From SIG440 sp045645905 (lineage in GTDB: Bacteria; Bacillota; Clostridia; Monoglobales; Monoglobaceae), in NCBI GenBank assembly GCA_045645905.1, contig JAZRJT010000022.1:1-48137 (forward strand): DNA of 48,137 bases, read 5' to 3'. The notes beneath the pieces were generated by a model. The model did not search any database, was not told where the DNA came from, and was given only the letters and a program-made list of their open reading frames with translations. Positions 1 to 8,792 of this stretch are shown one piece after another (the first letter of the stretch is position 1; each line of letters opens with the position of its first letter). The position numbers and the translations under genes are program-made.

Positions 1-2509
1 CACCGTGTTCACCACAGATACCAACATGGAGTGAAGGACGAACTTCTTTACCCATCTTGATAGCCATTTCCATAAGCTTACCTACGCCTGTCTGGTCGAG
101 TTTAGCAAAGGGATCGTTTTCGAAGATTTTTGCATCATAGTAAGCATCTAAGAACTTACCAGCATCGTCTCTTGAGAAACCGTATGTCATCTGTGTTAAG
201 TCGTTTGTACCGAAGCAGAAGAATTCGGCTTCTTTTGCGATTGTGTCTGCTGTTAAGCAAGCTCTGGGGATTTCAAGCATTGTACCTACTTCGTAAGCGA
301 GTTCAACGCCTGCTGCTGCGATTTCTTCGTCAGCTGTTGCAACTACAAAATTCTTAACGTATTTTAATTCTTTGATTTCGCCAACTAAGGGAATCATGAT
401 TTCAGGTTTGATGTTCCAGTCGGGATGTGCTTTCTTCACATTGATAGCCGCACGGATAACAGCCTTTGTCTGCATTTTAGCAATTTCAGGGTATGTTACT
501 GCAAGACGGCAACCACGGTGACCCATCATGGGGTTGAACTCATGAAGAGAAGCGATGATAGCCTTGATGTCTGCTACAGTCTTACCCTGAGCCTTTGCGA
601 GAGCTTCGATGTCAGCTTCCTCTGTGGGAACGAATTCGTGGAGAGGAGGATCAAGGAATCTGATTGTAACGGGGTTACCCTCGAGTGCTTCGTAGAGCTT
701 TTCAAAGTCGCCCTGCTGATAAGGAAGAATCTTATCAAGAGCTGCTTCTCTTTCTTCTACAGTGTCTGAACAAATCATTTCACGGAATGCAGCAATTCTT
801 TCAGCTTCGAAGAACATATGCTCTGTACGGCAAAGACCGATACCTTCAGCACCGAGTTCCTTAGCCTTTTTAGCATCTGCAGGAGTATCTGCATTTGTTC
901 TAACCTTCAATGTTCTGTACTTGTCAGCCCAGTCCATAATTCTACCGAACTCACCAGCGATTTCAGCATCAACTGTGGGGATAATACCATCATAAATGTT
1001 ACCTGTTGAACCGTCGATTGAAATGAAGTCGCCTTCAACAAATGTCTTGCCGCTAAGTGTAAACTTCTTATTTTCTTCATCCATATTGATATCGCCACAA
1101 CCTGATACGCAGCAAGTACCCATACCACGAGCAACAACGGCTGCGTGAGATGTCATACCGCCACGAACTGTCAGGATACCCTGTGATGCCTTCATACCTG
1201 TGATATCCTCAGGTGATGTCTCAAGACGAACAAGAACTACCTTTTCGCCTCTAGCATTCCAAGCCTCTGCATCTTCAGCAGTGAACACAATCTTACCGCA
1301 AGCAGCACCGGGAGATGCACCAAGACCTCTGCCCATAGGTGTTGCAGCTTTAAGAGCCTTTGCGTCAAACTGAGGATGGAGGAGTGTGTCAAGGTTTCTG
1401 GGGTCGATCATAGCAACTGCCTGCTTTTCATCAATCATACCTTCGTCAACCAAATCACAAGCAATCTTAAGAGCAGCCTTTGCTGTTCTCTTACCGTTTC
1501 TTGTCTGGAGCATATAAAGCTTTTCGTTTTCGATTGTGAATTCCATATCCTGCATATCACGGTAGTGGTCTTCAAGAATTGCACATACCTTGTTGAATTC
1601 ATCAAATGCTGCAGGGAACTTTTCAGCCATTTCAGCGATAGGCATAGGAGTACGAACACCGGCAACAACGTCTTCGCCCTGTGCGTTAACAAGGAATTCA
1701 CCCATAAGACCCTTTTCGCCTGTAGCTGGGTCACGTGTGAAGGCAACACCTGTACCGCAGTTGTCACCCATATTACCGAATGCCATCATCTGTACGTTAA
1801 CAGCGGTACCCCAAGAGTATGGAATATCGTTGTCACGACGGTAAACGTTTGCACGGGGGTTGTCCCATGAACGGAATACGGCTTCAACCGCACCCATAAG
1901 CTGTTCCTTAGGATCGGTGGGGAAGTCCTTGCCTATCTTGTTCTTGTATTCAGCCTTGAACTGGCTTGCAAGAACCTTAAGGTCTTCAGCAGTAAGCTCG
2001 ATATCCTGAGTTACGCCTTTTTCTTCCTTCATTTCGTCGATAAGCTGTTCAAAGTACTTCTTACCAACTTCCATAACTACGTCAGAATACATCTGGATAA
2101 ATCTTCTGTAGCAGTCCCAAGCCCAACGAGGGTTGCCTGATTTCTGAGACATAGCTTCAACAACGTCTTCATTAAGACCGAGGTTGAGGATTGTATCCAT
2201 CATACCGGGCATTGATGCTCTTGCGCCGCTGCGTACTGATACGAGAAGGGGATTTTCCTTATCGCCGAATTTCTTGCCGCAGATAGCTTCCATCTTGGTG
2301 ATGTATTCCATGATTTCTGCCTGAATTTCTGCATTAATCTTTCTGCCATCTTCATAGTACTGAGTACAAGCCTCGGTTGATACTGTGAAGCCCTGAGGAA
2401 CAGGGAGACCGATTTTGGTCATTTCAGCAAGGTTTGCGCCTTTACCGCCGAGAAGTTCTCTCATTGAAGCGTCGCCTTCGCTGAAAAGATAAACGAATTT
2501 TTTGCTCAT
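1..2509 (-). CDS. ppdK: pyruvate,phosphate dikinase (3' end cut off by window)
   Basis: Cytosolic enzyme interconverting pyruvate + ATP + Pi and phosphoenolpyruvate + AMP + PPi; in anaerobes it often runs toward pyruvate as a PPi-saving glycolytic step. I translated 836 codons from the ATG at 2509 to the window edge without a stop; the family is about 875 residues, so only the extreme C-terminus is missing. The N-terminal nucleotide-binding domain begins MSKKFVYLFSEGDASMRELLG. The phospho-carrier histidine lies in GGMTSHAAVVARG at residue 455 (codon 1147-1145), the same number as in the Clostridium symbiosum enzyme. The catalytic cysteine of the PEP/pyruvate domain is in HVGICGEHG at residue 832, next to the window edge. 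AGGAGG sits just upstream of the start. It is last of three co-directional genes, 40 bp after tadA. Identification is secure. Confidence 0.97.
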   Translation of the reverse strand, partial: MSKKFVYLFSEGDASMRELLGGKGANLAEMTKIGLPVPQGFTVSTEACTQYYEDGRKINAEIQAEIMEYITKMEAICGKKFGDKENPLLVSVRSGARASMPGMMDTILNLGLNEDVVEAMSQKSGNPRWAWDCYRRFIQMYSDVVMEVGKKYFEQLIDEMKEEKGVTQDIELTAEDLKVLASQFKAEYKNKIGKDFPTDPKEQLMGAVEAVFRSWDNPRANVYRRDNDIPYSWGTAVNVQMMAFGNMGDNCGTGVAFTRDPATGEKGLMGEFLVNAQGEDVVAGVRTPMPIAEMAEKFPAAFDEFNKVCAILEDHYRDMQDMEFTIENEKLYMLQTRNGKRTAKAALKIACDLVDEGMIDEKQAVAMIDPRNLDTLLHPQFDAKALKAATPMGRGLGASPGAACGKIVFTAEDAEAWNARGEKVVLVRLETSPEDITGMKASQGILTVRGGMTSHAAVVARGMGTCCVSGCGDINMDEENKKFTLSGKTFVEGDFISIDGSTGNIYDGIIPTVDAEIAGEFGRIMDWADKYRTLKVRTNADTPADAKKAKELGAEGIGLCRTEHMFFEAERIAAFREMICSDTVEEREAALDKILPYQQGDFEKLYEALEGNPVTIRFLDPPLHEFVPTEEADIEALAKAQGKTVADIKAIIASLHEFNPMMGHRGCRLAVTYPEIAKMQTKAVIRAAINVKKAHPDWNIKPEIMIPLVGEIKELKYVKNFVVATADEEIAAAGVELAYEVGTMLEIPRACLTADTIAKEAEFFCFGTNDLTQMTYGFSRDDAGKFLDAYYDAKIFENDPFAKLDQTGVGKLMEMAIKMGKEVRPSLHVGICGEHG

Positions 2510-2549
2510 TTCAAAAATTCCTCCTATAAAATATATATTAATTAATTTA

Positions 2550-3020
2550 TTACTTAATTGGTGTCACATTGCCTTGTCTTAAATCCCTGAAAAATCTTTT
2601 TAAGATGTCGGAACATTCCTCTGCCATAATTCCGCCCTCAACTTTGACGTGGTGGCACAGCTTGTCCAGTGATGGGATTTGTGCGATTGATTTAACCGCA
2701 CCACCCTTTGGGTCATCTGCACCATAGAAGAGGTTTTTTATTCTTGCCTGTACTATGGCGCCGCTGCACATAATGCAGGGCTCAAGCGTCACATAAAGGT
2801 CACACTGGTGAAGACGCCAGCCTCCAAGAACTTTGCAGGCAGCGTCGATGGCAAGAACTTCTGCGTGGTAGAGGGCGTTTTTACCCGTTTCGCGAAGGTT
2901 GTGGGCACGGGCAATAATTTCGCCATTTCTTACCACAACTGCACCGATTGGGGTTTCACCTAAAGCGTATGCCTTTTCTGCCTCGCGCAGGGCTTGTGAC
3001 ATAAAATATTCTTTATCCAT
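2550..3020 (-). CDS. tadA: tRNA-specific adenosine deaminase TadA
   Basis: Converts adenosine 34 to inosine in the tRNA-Arg(ACG) wobble position. The 156-residue protein is a complete cytidine/deoxycytidylate-deaminase fold. HAE at residues 52-54 supplies one zinc ligand and the proton-shuttle glutamate, and PCIMC at 81-85 supplies the two zinc cysteines. The TPIGAV segment near residue 24 is characteristic of TadA. I chose the ATG at 3020 because the reading frame only extends further to a TTG at 3053 that adds non-family residues. No strong Shine-Dalgarno is visible before 3020, so the start is less certain than the identity. It lies between an HPr-like gene and ppdK on the same strand and is probably co-transcribed from the promoter at 3392-3420. 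Confidence 0.93.
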   Translation of the reverse strand: MDKEYFMSQALREAEKAYALGETPIGAVVVRNGEIIARAHNLRETGKNALYHAEVLAIDAACKVLGGWRLHQCDLYVTLEPCIMCSGAIVQARIKNLFYGADDPKGGAVKSIAQIPSLDKLCHHVKVEGGIMAEECSDILKRFFRDLRQGNVTPIK

Positions 3021-3131
3021 AATAAATAGTTTATAACGTGCAAAAGGGCACAAAAACCCACGATCAAGTTCCGTTTATCAAAAACAGAAGATCGAAGGAA
3101 GGTATTTTGCCCGTGCGATTTTCAGATGTTT

Positions 3132-3359
3132 TTACTGGATGTAAGGTTTAAGTTCTTCAACCAAAGCGTCGCAATCGTCGCTGTGAACTTCGATAGTGAT
3201 GGGCTTGCTGAGGTCAAGGCTGAATATACCCATAATTGACTTTGCATCAACAACGTATCTGCCTGATGTGAGGTCGATGTCAAAATCGTACTTTGTAACA
3301 GCGTTAACGAATTCCTTTACATCGTTTGTTGAGTTTAAAAGAATATCAAATTTTTTCAT
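3132..3359 (-). CDS. HPr-family protein lacking the active-site histidine (Crh-like)
   Basis: A 75-residue protein of the HPr fold. The stretch AKSIMGIFSL (residues 39-48) matches the HPr regulatory site, with Ser41 at the place of Ser46, the HPr kinase target. The usual G-[IL]-H-A-R-P-A loop with the PTS-phosphorylated histidine is replaced by STNDVKEFV, so there is no His15 equivalent. By family logic it cannot relay PTS phosphate but might act as a Crh-like co-effector of CcpA; that role is inference. The start has a textbook AGGAGG 6 bp upstream. It is the first gene downstream of a consensus promoter, followed by tadA and ppdK. A carbon-control protein leading a ppdK operon makes functional sense, but regulation is not shown by the sequence. 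Confidence 0.85.
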   Translation of the reverse strand: MKKFDILLNSTNDVKEFVNAVTKYDFDIDLTSGRYVVDAKSIMGIFSLDLSKPITIEVHSDDCDALVEELKPYIQ

Positions 3360-3391
3360 ATTTTTACCTCCTGTGAAATATTTTCTTTTTT

Positions 3392-3420
3392 ATTATATAA
3401 TTTTTTCTTGCAATAGTCAA
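3392..3420 (-). promoter_or_regulatory. sigma-A type promoter of the HPr-like/tadA/ppdK genes
   Basis: On the minus strand TTGACT (3420-3415), a 17-bp spacer, then TATAAT (3397-3392), about 30 bp upstream of the HPr-like start. Its -35 lies directly beside the -35 of the divergent promoter for mtaB. Confidence 0.8.
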
Positions 3421-3436
3421 TAAAAAAGTGTATAAT
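3408..3436 (+). promoter_or_regulatory. sigma-A type promoter of mtaB
   Basis: On the plus strand TTGCAA (3408-3413), a 17-bp spacer, then TATAAT (3431-3436). It is interleaved with the divergent promoter at 3392-3420, so the two polymerase binding sites overlap and probably exclude each other. Confidence 0.7.
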
Positions 3437-3521
3437 TTTATCACAAATTTATATCAAAATTATGTAGCAAAACGATAAAATTTTGCAAAATAGCAAAAAT
3501 CGAGAATTGGATGATTAAAAT

Positions 3522-4772
3522 ATGACGGTTAAATTTATTACTATGGGCTGTAAAACCAACTTTTATGAAAGTCAGGCAATGGCTGAGTTGTTTAGAAAAA
3601 GTGGCTTTGAGATTACCGAGGCGGGCTTGGCGGATGTATTTGTGATAAACACCTGTGCGGTGACTTCAATCGGCGCACAAAAGTCAAGACAGCAAATAAG
3701 CCGTGCCAAACGTAAAAATCCCGATGCGGTTATTGCGGTGGTGGGCTGCTTAGCACAGACCGACCTTGAATCAATTGAAAAAATCGGGGTTGATATTATT
3801 GTGGGCAATGATGGTAAGGAAAGGCTTCCGCAGCTTGTGGAAGAAGCACTTTCGGGCAAAAAATCGGTTGCCTGCGGTGATATTATGAAGGTAAGAGTGT
3901 TTGAGGAGCTGTGCCCCGTATCATCGCAAAGCAGAATCAGGGCAAATGTGAAAATTGAGGACGGCTGCGATAACTTTTGTGCATACTGTATTATTCCTTA
4001 CGCAAGGGGTCCCGTACGTTCAAGGGCTATGGGTAAAATTATTGAGGAGGTTACTCTTCTTGCTCAAAATGGCTATACCGAGATTGTCCTGACGGGTATT
4101 CACATAGGCACATACGGCAAAGATTTAAAAGACGGTACGGGGCTTGGCGATGTAATTGGGGCAGTATGCGAAGTTGAGGGTATAAAGAGAGTTCGTCTCG
4201 GTTCGGTGGAACCGCCTGTTATTACCGAAGAATTTGTGGAGAGGATTTCCAAGCTTTCAAACCTTTGTCCGCATTTTCATTTGTCTCTACAGAGCGGATG
4301 CACCGAAACTTTAGAGCGAATGAAACGCAGATATACTGCGGATGAATACAGACGGGCGGTTGACCTTTTGCGGAGCAAAATTTGCGACACATCAATCACC
4401 ACCGATGTTATTGTGGGCTTCCCCGGGGAAACTGATGAGGAATTTGAAAAGTCCTATGAATTCTGTAAAAGCATCGGCTTTATGCAGATGCATATTTTTA
4501 AATATTCCGTCCGTAAAGGTACGGCTGCGGCGAGCTTTGACAATCAAATACCCGAGCCTGTTAAGGAGGAGAGGAGTCAGAGAATGATTGCTCTTGGCGA
4601 AGAAATGAAGAAGGCTTTTTATGAGTCATTCAGGGGCAGGGATATTGAAGTCCTTGCCGAGCAGAAGACCCATGACGGAAGATATCACGCAACTGCGGCA
4701 AATTATATGGAATTTTTGATTGAAAGCGATGAGGATATCACGGGTAAACTGGTAAAATATTGCATAAAATAA
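3522..4772 (+). CDS. mtaB: tRNA (N6-L-threonylcarbamoyladenosine-C2)-methylthiotransferase MtaB
   Basis: Radical SAM methylthiotransferase that turns t6A37 into ms2t6A37 in ANN-decoding tRNAs. In 416 residues it shows the three-part family layout. The N-terminal UPF0004 domain has the cluster cysteines Cys10 (TMGCKTN), Cys45 (INTCAVT) and Cys76 (VVGCLAQ). The radical SAM core has CDNFCAYC (Cys149, 153, 156). The C-terminus resembles a short TRAM domain (residues about 370-416). The TMGCKTNFYESQ start and CAVTS signature favour MtaB (YqeV type) over MiaB or RimO. The ATG at 3522 is the only sensible start because an ATG at 3511 runs into a stop. The Shine-Dalgarno is weak. It is a single gene between a divergent promoter and a terminator. 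Confidence 0.94.
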   Translation: MTVKFITMGCKTNFYESQAMAELFRKSGFEITEAGLADVFVINTCAVTSIGAQKSRQQISRAKRKNPDAVIAVVGCLAQTDLESIEKIGVDIIVGNDGKERLPQLVEEALSGKKSVACGDIMKVRVFEELCPVSSQSRIRANVKIEDGCDNFCAYCIIPYARGPVRSRAMGKIIEEVTLLAQNGYTEIVLTGIHIGTYGKDLKDGTGLGDVIGAVCEVEGIKRVRLGSVEPPVITEEFVERISKLSNLCPHFHLSLQSGCTETLERMKRRYTADEYRRAVDLLRSKICDTSITTDVIVGFPGETDEEFEKSYEFCKSIGFMQMHIFKYSVRKGTAAASFDNQIPEPVKEERSQRMIALGEEMKKAFYESFRGRDIEVLAEQKTHDGRYHATAANYMEFLIESDEDITGKLVKYCIK

Positions 4773-4775
4773 TTT

Positions 4776-4817
4776 AAGCACAAGGGTGATAAGAACACTC
4801 TTGTGCTTATCTTTTTG
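4776..4817. terminator. intrinsic terminator between convergent mtaB and gerC
   Basis: AAGCACAAGGGTG pairs with CACTCTTGTGCTT (one wobble) around a 7-nt loop and is followed by ATCTTTTT on the plus strand. The sequence on the other side is A-rich, so it can serve both convergent genes. Confidence 0.85.
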
Positions 4818-4828
4818 AGAAAAACTCT

Positions 4829-6022
4829 TTAACTAAAATTTATATTCACATTGAAAATTGCATTTTTGTAAAAGTCATTCCAATTAAAAGCGTTCCATTC
4901 GCCCCAAGTGGAAAAATTCTTGCGCAGACAATTGCGAAGATGCATTATATCTGTGCCCTTTTCTTTCGAAAGGTCATTAAAATAGTCGCTAATGCGGCGG
5001 CTAATGACAGAATTTGCATAAGAATATAGCTCGTCTTCGGTGCGGTAGCCCTTTGGCAGAGCACCGCCCAGAAATTCTGCCTGCAGATTTTGGGTGACAG
5101 ATATTTGTTTTGTGCCTGTGTTGATTTTATATTTGGCTTTTTGCGGGATTATAAGGCGAAAGCTAAGTGTTGACGACGGATTGTGTTTATCTTTTATGGT
5201 GATGGTGCAGCTTTCGATACTTCGGGTAAGAACGTTATAAATCATTGCGCTGTCGCCATCCATAGCAGAGCTAAGCTTCCCATCTTTGAATAACGCCATT
5301 CCGTAAAGCACCGAATGGTCGACTGAAATTGCGGAATGGTGGGCACTTATCCATTCGGGCACAGAACTGTCGGCGGGGAAATCGGTGGTTTTTTTGCCAC
5401 TTACGGCAATTGGTAATGCGGCAGAACTGTTTTTGGTTGTCAGTTCGTCAACGAAGTCGTGCAGACGCTTGGTTGGGGCATAAACATTGTTTGACCGCAG
5501 TGACATCAGTTCGTAGTATTTTGAGGTGTTTGACTCAAGCTCGGGATTGACCTTTTCAAGATACCCTGCAGCACTTTCTGCCGCCACGGCGATGGTGGTG
5601 TGCGGTCTTACCTCGCGTTCGTGAAGAAGCAGCTGGGAATGGCTTTCAAGGGCATCCTCGTCAACTTTTGCTGAGAACACTATCAGCTTGAGGTGTGACA
5701 TATCAATGTTTTTTGACATAAAGTTATTTATCATGTTTTTTGCAACATAAAAATCAGGGGCGTTGATTGTCAGATTGCGTACGGCGGAGTTTTTTTCTTC
5801 ACCGCCTTCGTCTTGTTTTGGGGGCTTTTCACCGCCTTCGCCTTCACCTTCCCCTGAGATTGCCAGGGGGGAAGAAAACTGAAAGGTGTAGGAATATTCG
5901 GTTTCAGATTTTTTGTCAATGCCCAGTGCCACTATATAGGCAGTTTCGTCAATTTCCCGATTGTCATAACAGCCCGAAAGAAAAAGCGGCAAAAGCAAAA
6001 GAAAAAGAAATTTAATTCTCAT
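4829..6022 (-). CDS. gerC: Ger(x)C family spore germination lipoprotein
   Basis: C subunit of a GerA-type germinant receptor, a lipoprotein on the outer face of the spore inner membrane. The 397-residue protein starts MRIKFLFLLLLPLFLSGCYDN, with a hydrophobic signal and lipobox LSGC (acylated Cys17). The mature N-terminus reads REIDETAYIVALGIDK, the hallmark of the family. A Glu/Gly/Lys-rich linker follows at about residues 56-75, and the C-terminal half is the usual GerC fold. I chose the ATG at 6022 because it has AAAGGAGG 11 bp upstream and places the signal peptide at the N-terminus. The start overlaps the 3' end of the permease gene by 11 bp, so translation is coupled. It is the last gene of gerA-gerB-gerC. 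Confidence 0.93.
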   Translation of the reverse strand: MRIKFLFLLLLPLFLSGCYDNREIDETAYIVALGIDKKSETEYSYTFQFSSPLAISGEGEGEGGEKPPKQDEGGEEKNSAVRNLTINAPDFYVAKNMINNFMSKNIDMSHLKLIVFSAKVDEDALESHSQLLLHEREVRPHTTIAVAAESAAGYLEKVNPELESNTSKYYELMSLRSNNVYAPTKRLHDFVDELTTKNSSAALPIAVSGKKTTDFPADSSVPEWISAHHSAISVDHSVLYGMALFKDGKLSSAMDGDSAMIYNVLTRSIESCTITIKDKHNPSSTLSFRLIIPQKAKYKINTGTKQISVTQNLQAEFLGGALPKGYRTEDELYSYANSVISRRISDYFNDLSKEKGTDIMHLRNCLRKNFSTWGEWNAFNWNDFYKNAIFNVNINFS

Positions 6023-7049
6023 CTTGCAGAGCCTCCTTTTTACCGGAATTAAAGATAAGCAGCACGGCCGCAAAGGCGACGGCCGAGAAAAGAAGCATTA
6101 ATAATATGTTGACTGCACCTTTGATGCTTAAAAAAAACAAGACGACACTTATTGGTAATAGGACAACAGGCTTTGAAGATACCTTAAATGTTTCATCAAG
6201 GATTTTGGTGATAAGACTCAGATGAAGGCAAAGCGAAAACATTCCCCACAGGGCAGAGACTATCTGCACAATTGCATCAACACGCTGAAAAAATCTGCCG
6301 TAATAGACCTCTTTAATAAGCAGGTAAATCGGGAATTGTCCGTTTTTAGAAAGCGGATATGGTATTTTTGCGGTATAGGCAAGCACGGTGAAAAAGCATA
6401 CCAACACCCCGATAATACATCCCAAAAGTGCAGAACGGAAAAAGTTGTTTTTGTATTCTTTCGGTCGGTCGATAAGGAAGATAAGAGGTATATCGGAATA
6501 AAGTAAAATTCCGCCGAGACCTTTGCCAAGGGTGTAAGTTGCCCCGTTGCCTAACAGTGGAAACAGATTTGCGGGGTCAGCCTTCCATAAAACAGACAGA
6601 ATGATAAGAAAAATAACTGCTAAAAAAACGGGTATAAAATAACGGCAGATTCTTAGCAGAGGGGATGTTCCCTTATATGCTCCAATCGTTGCTGCAACTA
6701 TAAAAAATAATGAAATAAACCACAGCGGAGTTGTGGGAAAGCTGATAATCTTTGCAAAGCGTGAAAATTCGGCAAGGGTAAAAAGTGCCGATACAAAGAG
6801 GTATATCAGGGCTGAAACCGAAACGGTGTATTTGACAAAGGGATTTTTTGTGAGGCTGAGAATGTTTTGCCGCTTATAAAACAACAAGACATATACGATT
6901 GTCAAAACTCCTGAAACAAGAGCAGAGAGCGGTGCTCCCGTCCCCGATATTTGTGTGAAGCTAAGGGGCAGGCTTGTGAATATGCGAAAGGCGGTAAGGG
7001 AAATGCATAGACAGCATATTTCACCGCTTAGACTGGCTGTTTTTTTCAT
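6012..7049 (-). CDS. GerB-type spore germination permease (endospore germination permease)
   Basis: Integral membrane B subunit of a germinant receptor, an APC-superfamily transporter-like protein that binds the germinant. The 345-residue protein is almost entirely hydrophobic with about ten predicted helices, for example around GTGAPLSALVSGVLTIVYVL and WFISLFFIVAATIGAY, and ends in a short basic tail. I chose the ATG at 7049 because GGAG lies 7 bp upstream and it overlaps the gerA stop codon as ATGA. The reading frame upstream is the polar tail of gerA in another frame. Gene order A-B-C matches the canonical gerA operon of Bacillus. The germinant cannot be predicted from the sequence. Confidence 0.92.
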   Translation of the reverse strand: MKKTASLSGEICCLCISLTAFRIFTSLPLSFTQISGTGAPLSALVSGVLTIVYVLLFYKRQNILSLTKNPFVKYTVSVSALIYLFVSALFTLAEFSRFAKIISFPTTPLWFISLFFIVAATIGAYKGTSPLLRICRYFIPVFLAVIFLIILSVLWKADPANLFPLLGNGATYTLGKGLGGILLYSDIPLIFLIDRPKEYKNNFFRSALLGCIIGVLVCFFTVLAYTAKIPYPLSKNGQFPIYLLIKEVYYGRFFQRVDAIVQIVSALWGMFSLCLHLSLITKILDETFKVSSKPVVLLPISVVLFFLSIKGAVNILLMLLFSAVAFAAVLLIFNSGKKEALQDEN

Positions 7050-8677
7050 TGGCTGTCTCCTTTCCATTTTCGGCTGATGTGTGGTTGTTTGTGTTTTTTT
7101 TGCGGTTGCAGATTGTCGGGGCGAAGCTCTCGTTTCCACATCGGCGGGACTGTTATACCCGCCATCTTCCCTGAAATATACGGCACCCCGAAGGTGGTGG
7201 TGGAGGCAAGGTAAAGTGTCCCTGTAAACAGACCAAAGGCTATTCCTAAAAATCCTGCAACAGCACCAAGGAATATAAACACAAATTGCAAAACCGACAG
7301 CGCCCGTGAAATTGAGGCAGATGGTGCGGCAAAGGCACCCAGAGCTGAAATTGATACAATTATGATTAAAAGTGGGCTTGCGATATTTGCGCTTACTGCG
7401 GACTGACCGAGAATCAACCCGCCGACAATGCCAAGAGTTGAGCCGATTGGGTCGGGCACGCGGATTGACGCTTCCTTAATAAGCTCAAAGGCAAGTATCA
7501 TAATTATAAGTTCTAAGGTTATGGGGAAGGGCATCTGCTTACGGCTTGCCTCGATCGCAAGGAGCAAATCGGTGGGGATGCTTTCGTGGTGATAAAGAAC
7601 AATACTCAAAAATGAGCCTGGTAGCAAAAGGGCAAGGCTGCATCCCAGCACCCTGATAAATTTCATAAAGTTTGCCTCGGAGGTGCGGACGTAATTATCC
7701 TCGGCAGTTTCGGCAAGGTCGCGGGCTGTTGCGGGAAGAATCAGGACAAAAGGACTGCCCTGAACCATAATTACCACCTTGCCGTCGGAAAGCTGAGCCG
7801 CCGCACGGTCGGGGCGTTCGGTTTTAAGAAGCTGGGGCAGGGGAAAAAGGGCACTTTCTTCCATAAGCATTTCGATGTCTGTGGATGAAAAGATGTATTC
7901 CACCTCAATTTCACTAAGCCGACGACGTGCCTCTGCCACAAGAGATTTGTTTGTGATTCCGTTTATATACATAAGGGCACAGGGGGTTTTACTGATTTGA
8001 CCGACGGTGATGTTTTCGGCAATTAGGTTGGGGTCTTTAAGAATTTTACGCACCAAGGCGATGTTGGGCATCACAGACTCGCAAAAGGCTTCCTGAGGAC
8101 CTGTCAGCACAGCCTCGGTAATGGGTCTTCCAACACTGCGGCTGCTCCACCCCTTTATGTCTGCAACAAAGGCACAGCTGCAGCCATCAACAAAGACTGC
8201 ACAGTTGCCAAAGCCTACTGCCTCGATTATGGCTTGCATTTCGGTTTGCATTGTGTTGGGTGCTTGGGTTAAAAGACTTTGGTATATGGTGTCGGCAAGA
8301 TTATCCTGTATCTTGTCAATACCTTGCTGCATCAGGGGTTTCATAATGTCGCGGTTGACATATTCCTTGTTGGCAAGGCCGTCATAAAAGATAAGAAAGG
8401 CATCAGCAAAGCTGTCTTTAAGTTTAACCTTGAATTTTCTCAGAACAAGGTCAAAGTTCTTGCTTGTTTCAAATGCGTCCTCAATAAAGGAAAGATTTTC
8501 AGACAGCACGTGGCTTACCTTACCCGTTTTATATGTTTGGGTGCTTTTATCCTGTATGTTGTTTTTGATGTAGTGGTTTTTGCCGGGATTATTTTCGGTT
8601 TTTTCGGGCGGAGCGGAAATCATGGCAGATGAGCCCTGTGATTTGCGAGAGCGTATGAATAAATCCTTAATCTTCAA
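7046..8677 (-). CDS. GerA-type spore germination protein (germinant receptor subunit A)
   Basis: A subunit of the germinant receptor. Residues about 1-320 form the soluble N-terminal region, including EAVGFGNCAVFVDGCSCAFV and the conserved SVRGP-like segment SSRSVGRPITEAVLTGPQEAF. The C-terminal part has several membrane helices, with the family's PIGSTLGIVGGLILGQSAV and NIASPLLIIIVSISALGAF stretches. I placed the start at TTG 8677 because GAGGTGA ends 5 bp before it. A GTG at 8684-8686 gives only three more residues and lies inside that Shine-Dalgarno. The product is then 543 residues, normal for the family. Stop and next start overlap (ATGA). The C-terminal tail after the last helix is basic and Gln-rich. 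Expected to be sigma-G controlled, but I could not pick a convincing sigma-G promoter. Confidence 0.93.
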   Translation of the reverse strand: MKIKDLFIRSRKSQGSSAMISAPPEKTENNPGKNHYIKNNIQDKSTQTYKTGKVSHVLSENLSFIEDAFETSKNFDLVLRKFKVKLKDSFADAFLIFYDGLANKEYVNRDIMKPLMQQGIDKIQDNLADTIYQSLLTQAPNTMQTEMQAIIEAVGFGNCAVFVDGCSCAFVADIKGWSSRSVGRPITEAVLTGPQEAFCESVMPNIALVRKILKDPNLIAENITVGQISKTPCALMYINGITNKSLVAEARRRLSEIEVEYIFSSTDIEMLMEESALFPLPQLLKTERPDRAAAQLSDGKVVIMVQGSPFVLILPATARDLAETAEDNYVRTSEANFMKFIRVLGCSLALLLPGSFLSIVLYHHESIPTDLLLAIEASRKQMPFPITLELIIMILAFELIKEASIRVPDPIGSTLGIVGGLILGQSAVSANIASPLLIIIVSISALGAFAAPSASISRALSVLQFVFIFLGAVAGFLGIAFGLFTGTLYLASTTTFGVPYISGKMAGITVPPMWKRELRPDNLQPQKKHKQPHISRKWKGDSQ

Positions 8678-8732
8678 TAGTTTCACCTCACAGAAAGTAT
8701 TCCCCTTATTTCAAATATTTATCGAAAAAATA

Positions 8733-8760
8733 TTGACTTTTTTAAACTATATGATAGAAT
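8733..8760 (+). promoter_or_regulatory. sigma-A type promoter upstream of the VanW-family gene
   Basis: TTGACT (8733-8738), 16-bp spacer, TAGAAT (8755-8760), reading toward the gene at 8819. Confidence 0.6.
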
Positions 8761-8792
8761 TTAAGGGTGCATATATTAAGGCAGGTGCACAT

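Noticed and set aside
130..2000. Several open frames on the plus strand at the left edge
   Set aside because: They are antisense to ppdK, which translates cleanly over the whole region with catalytic His and Cys in place.
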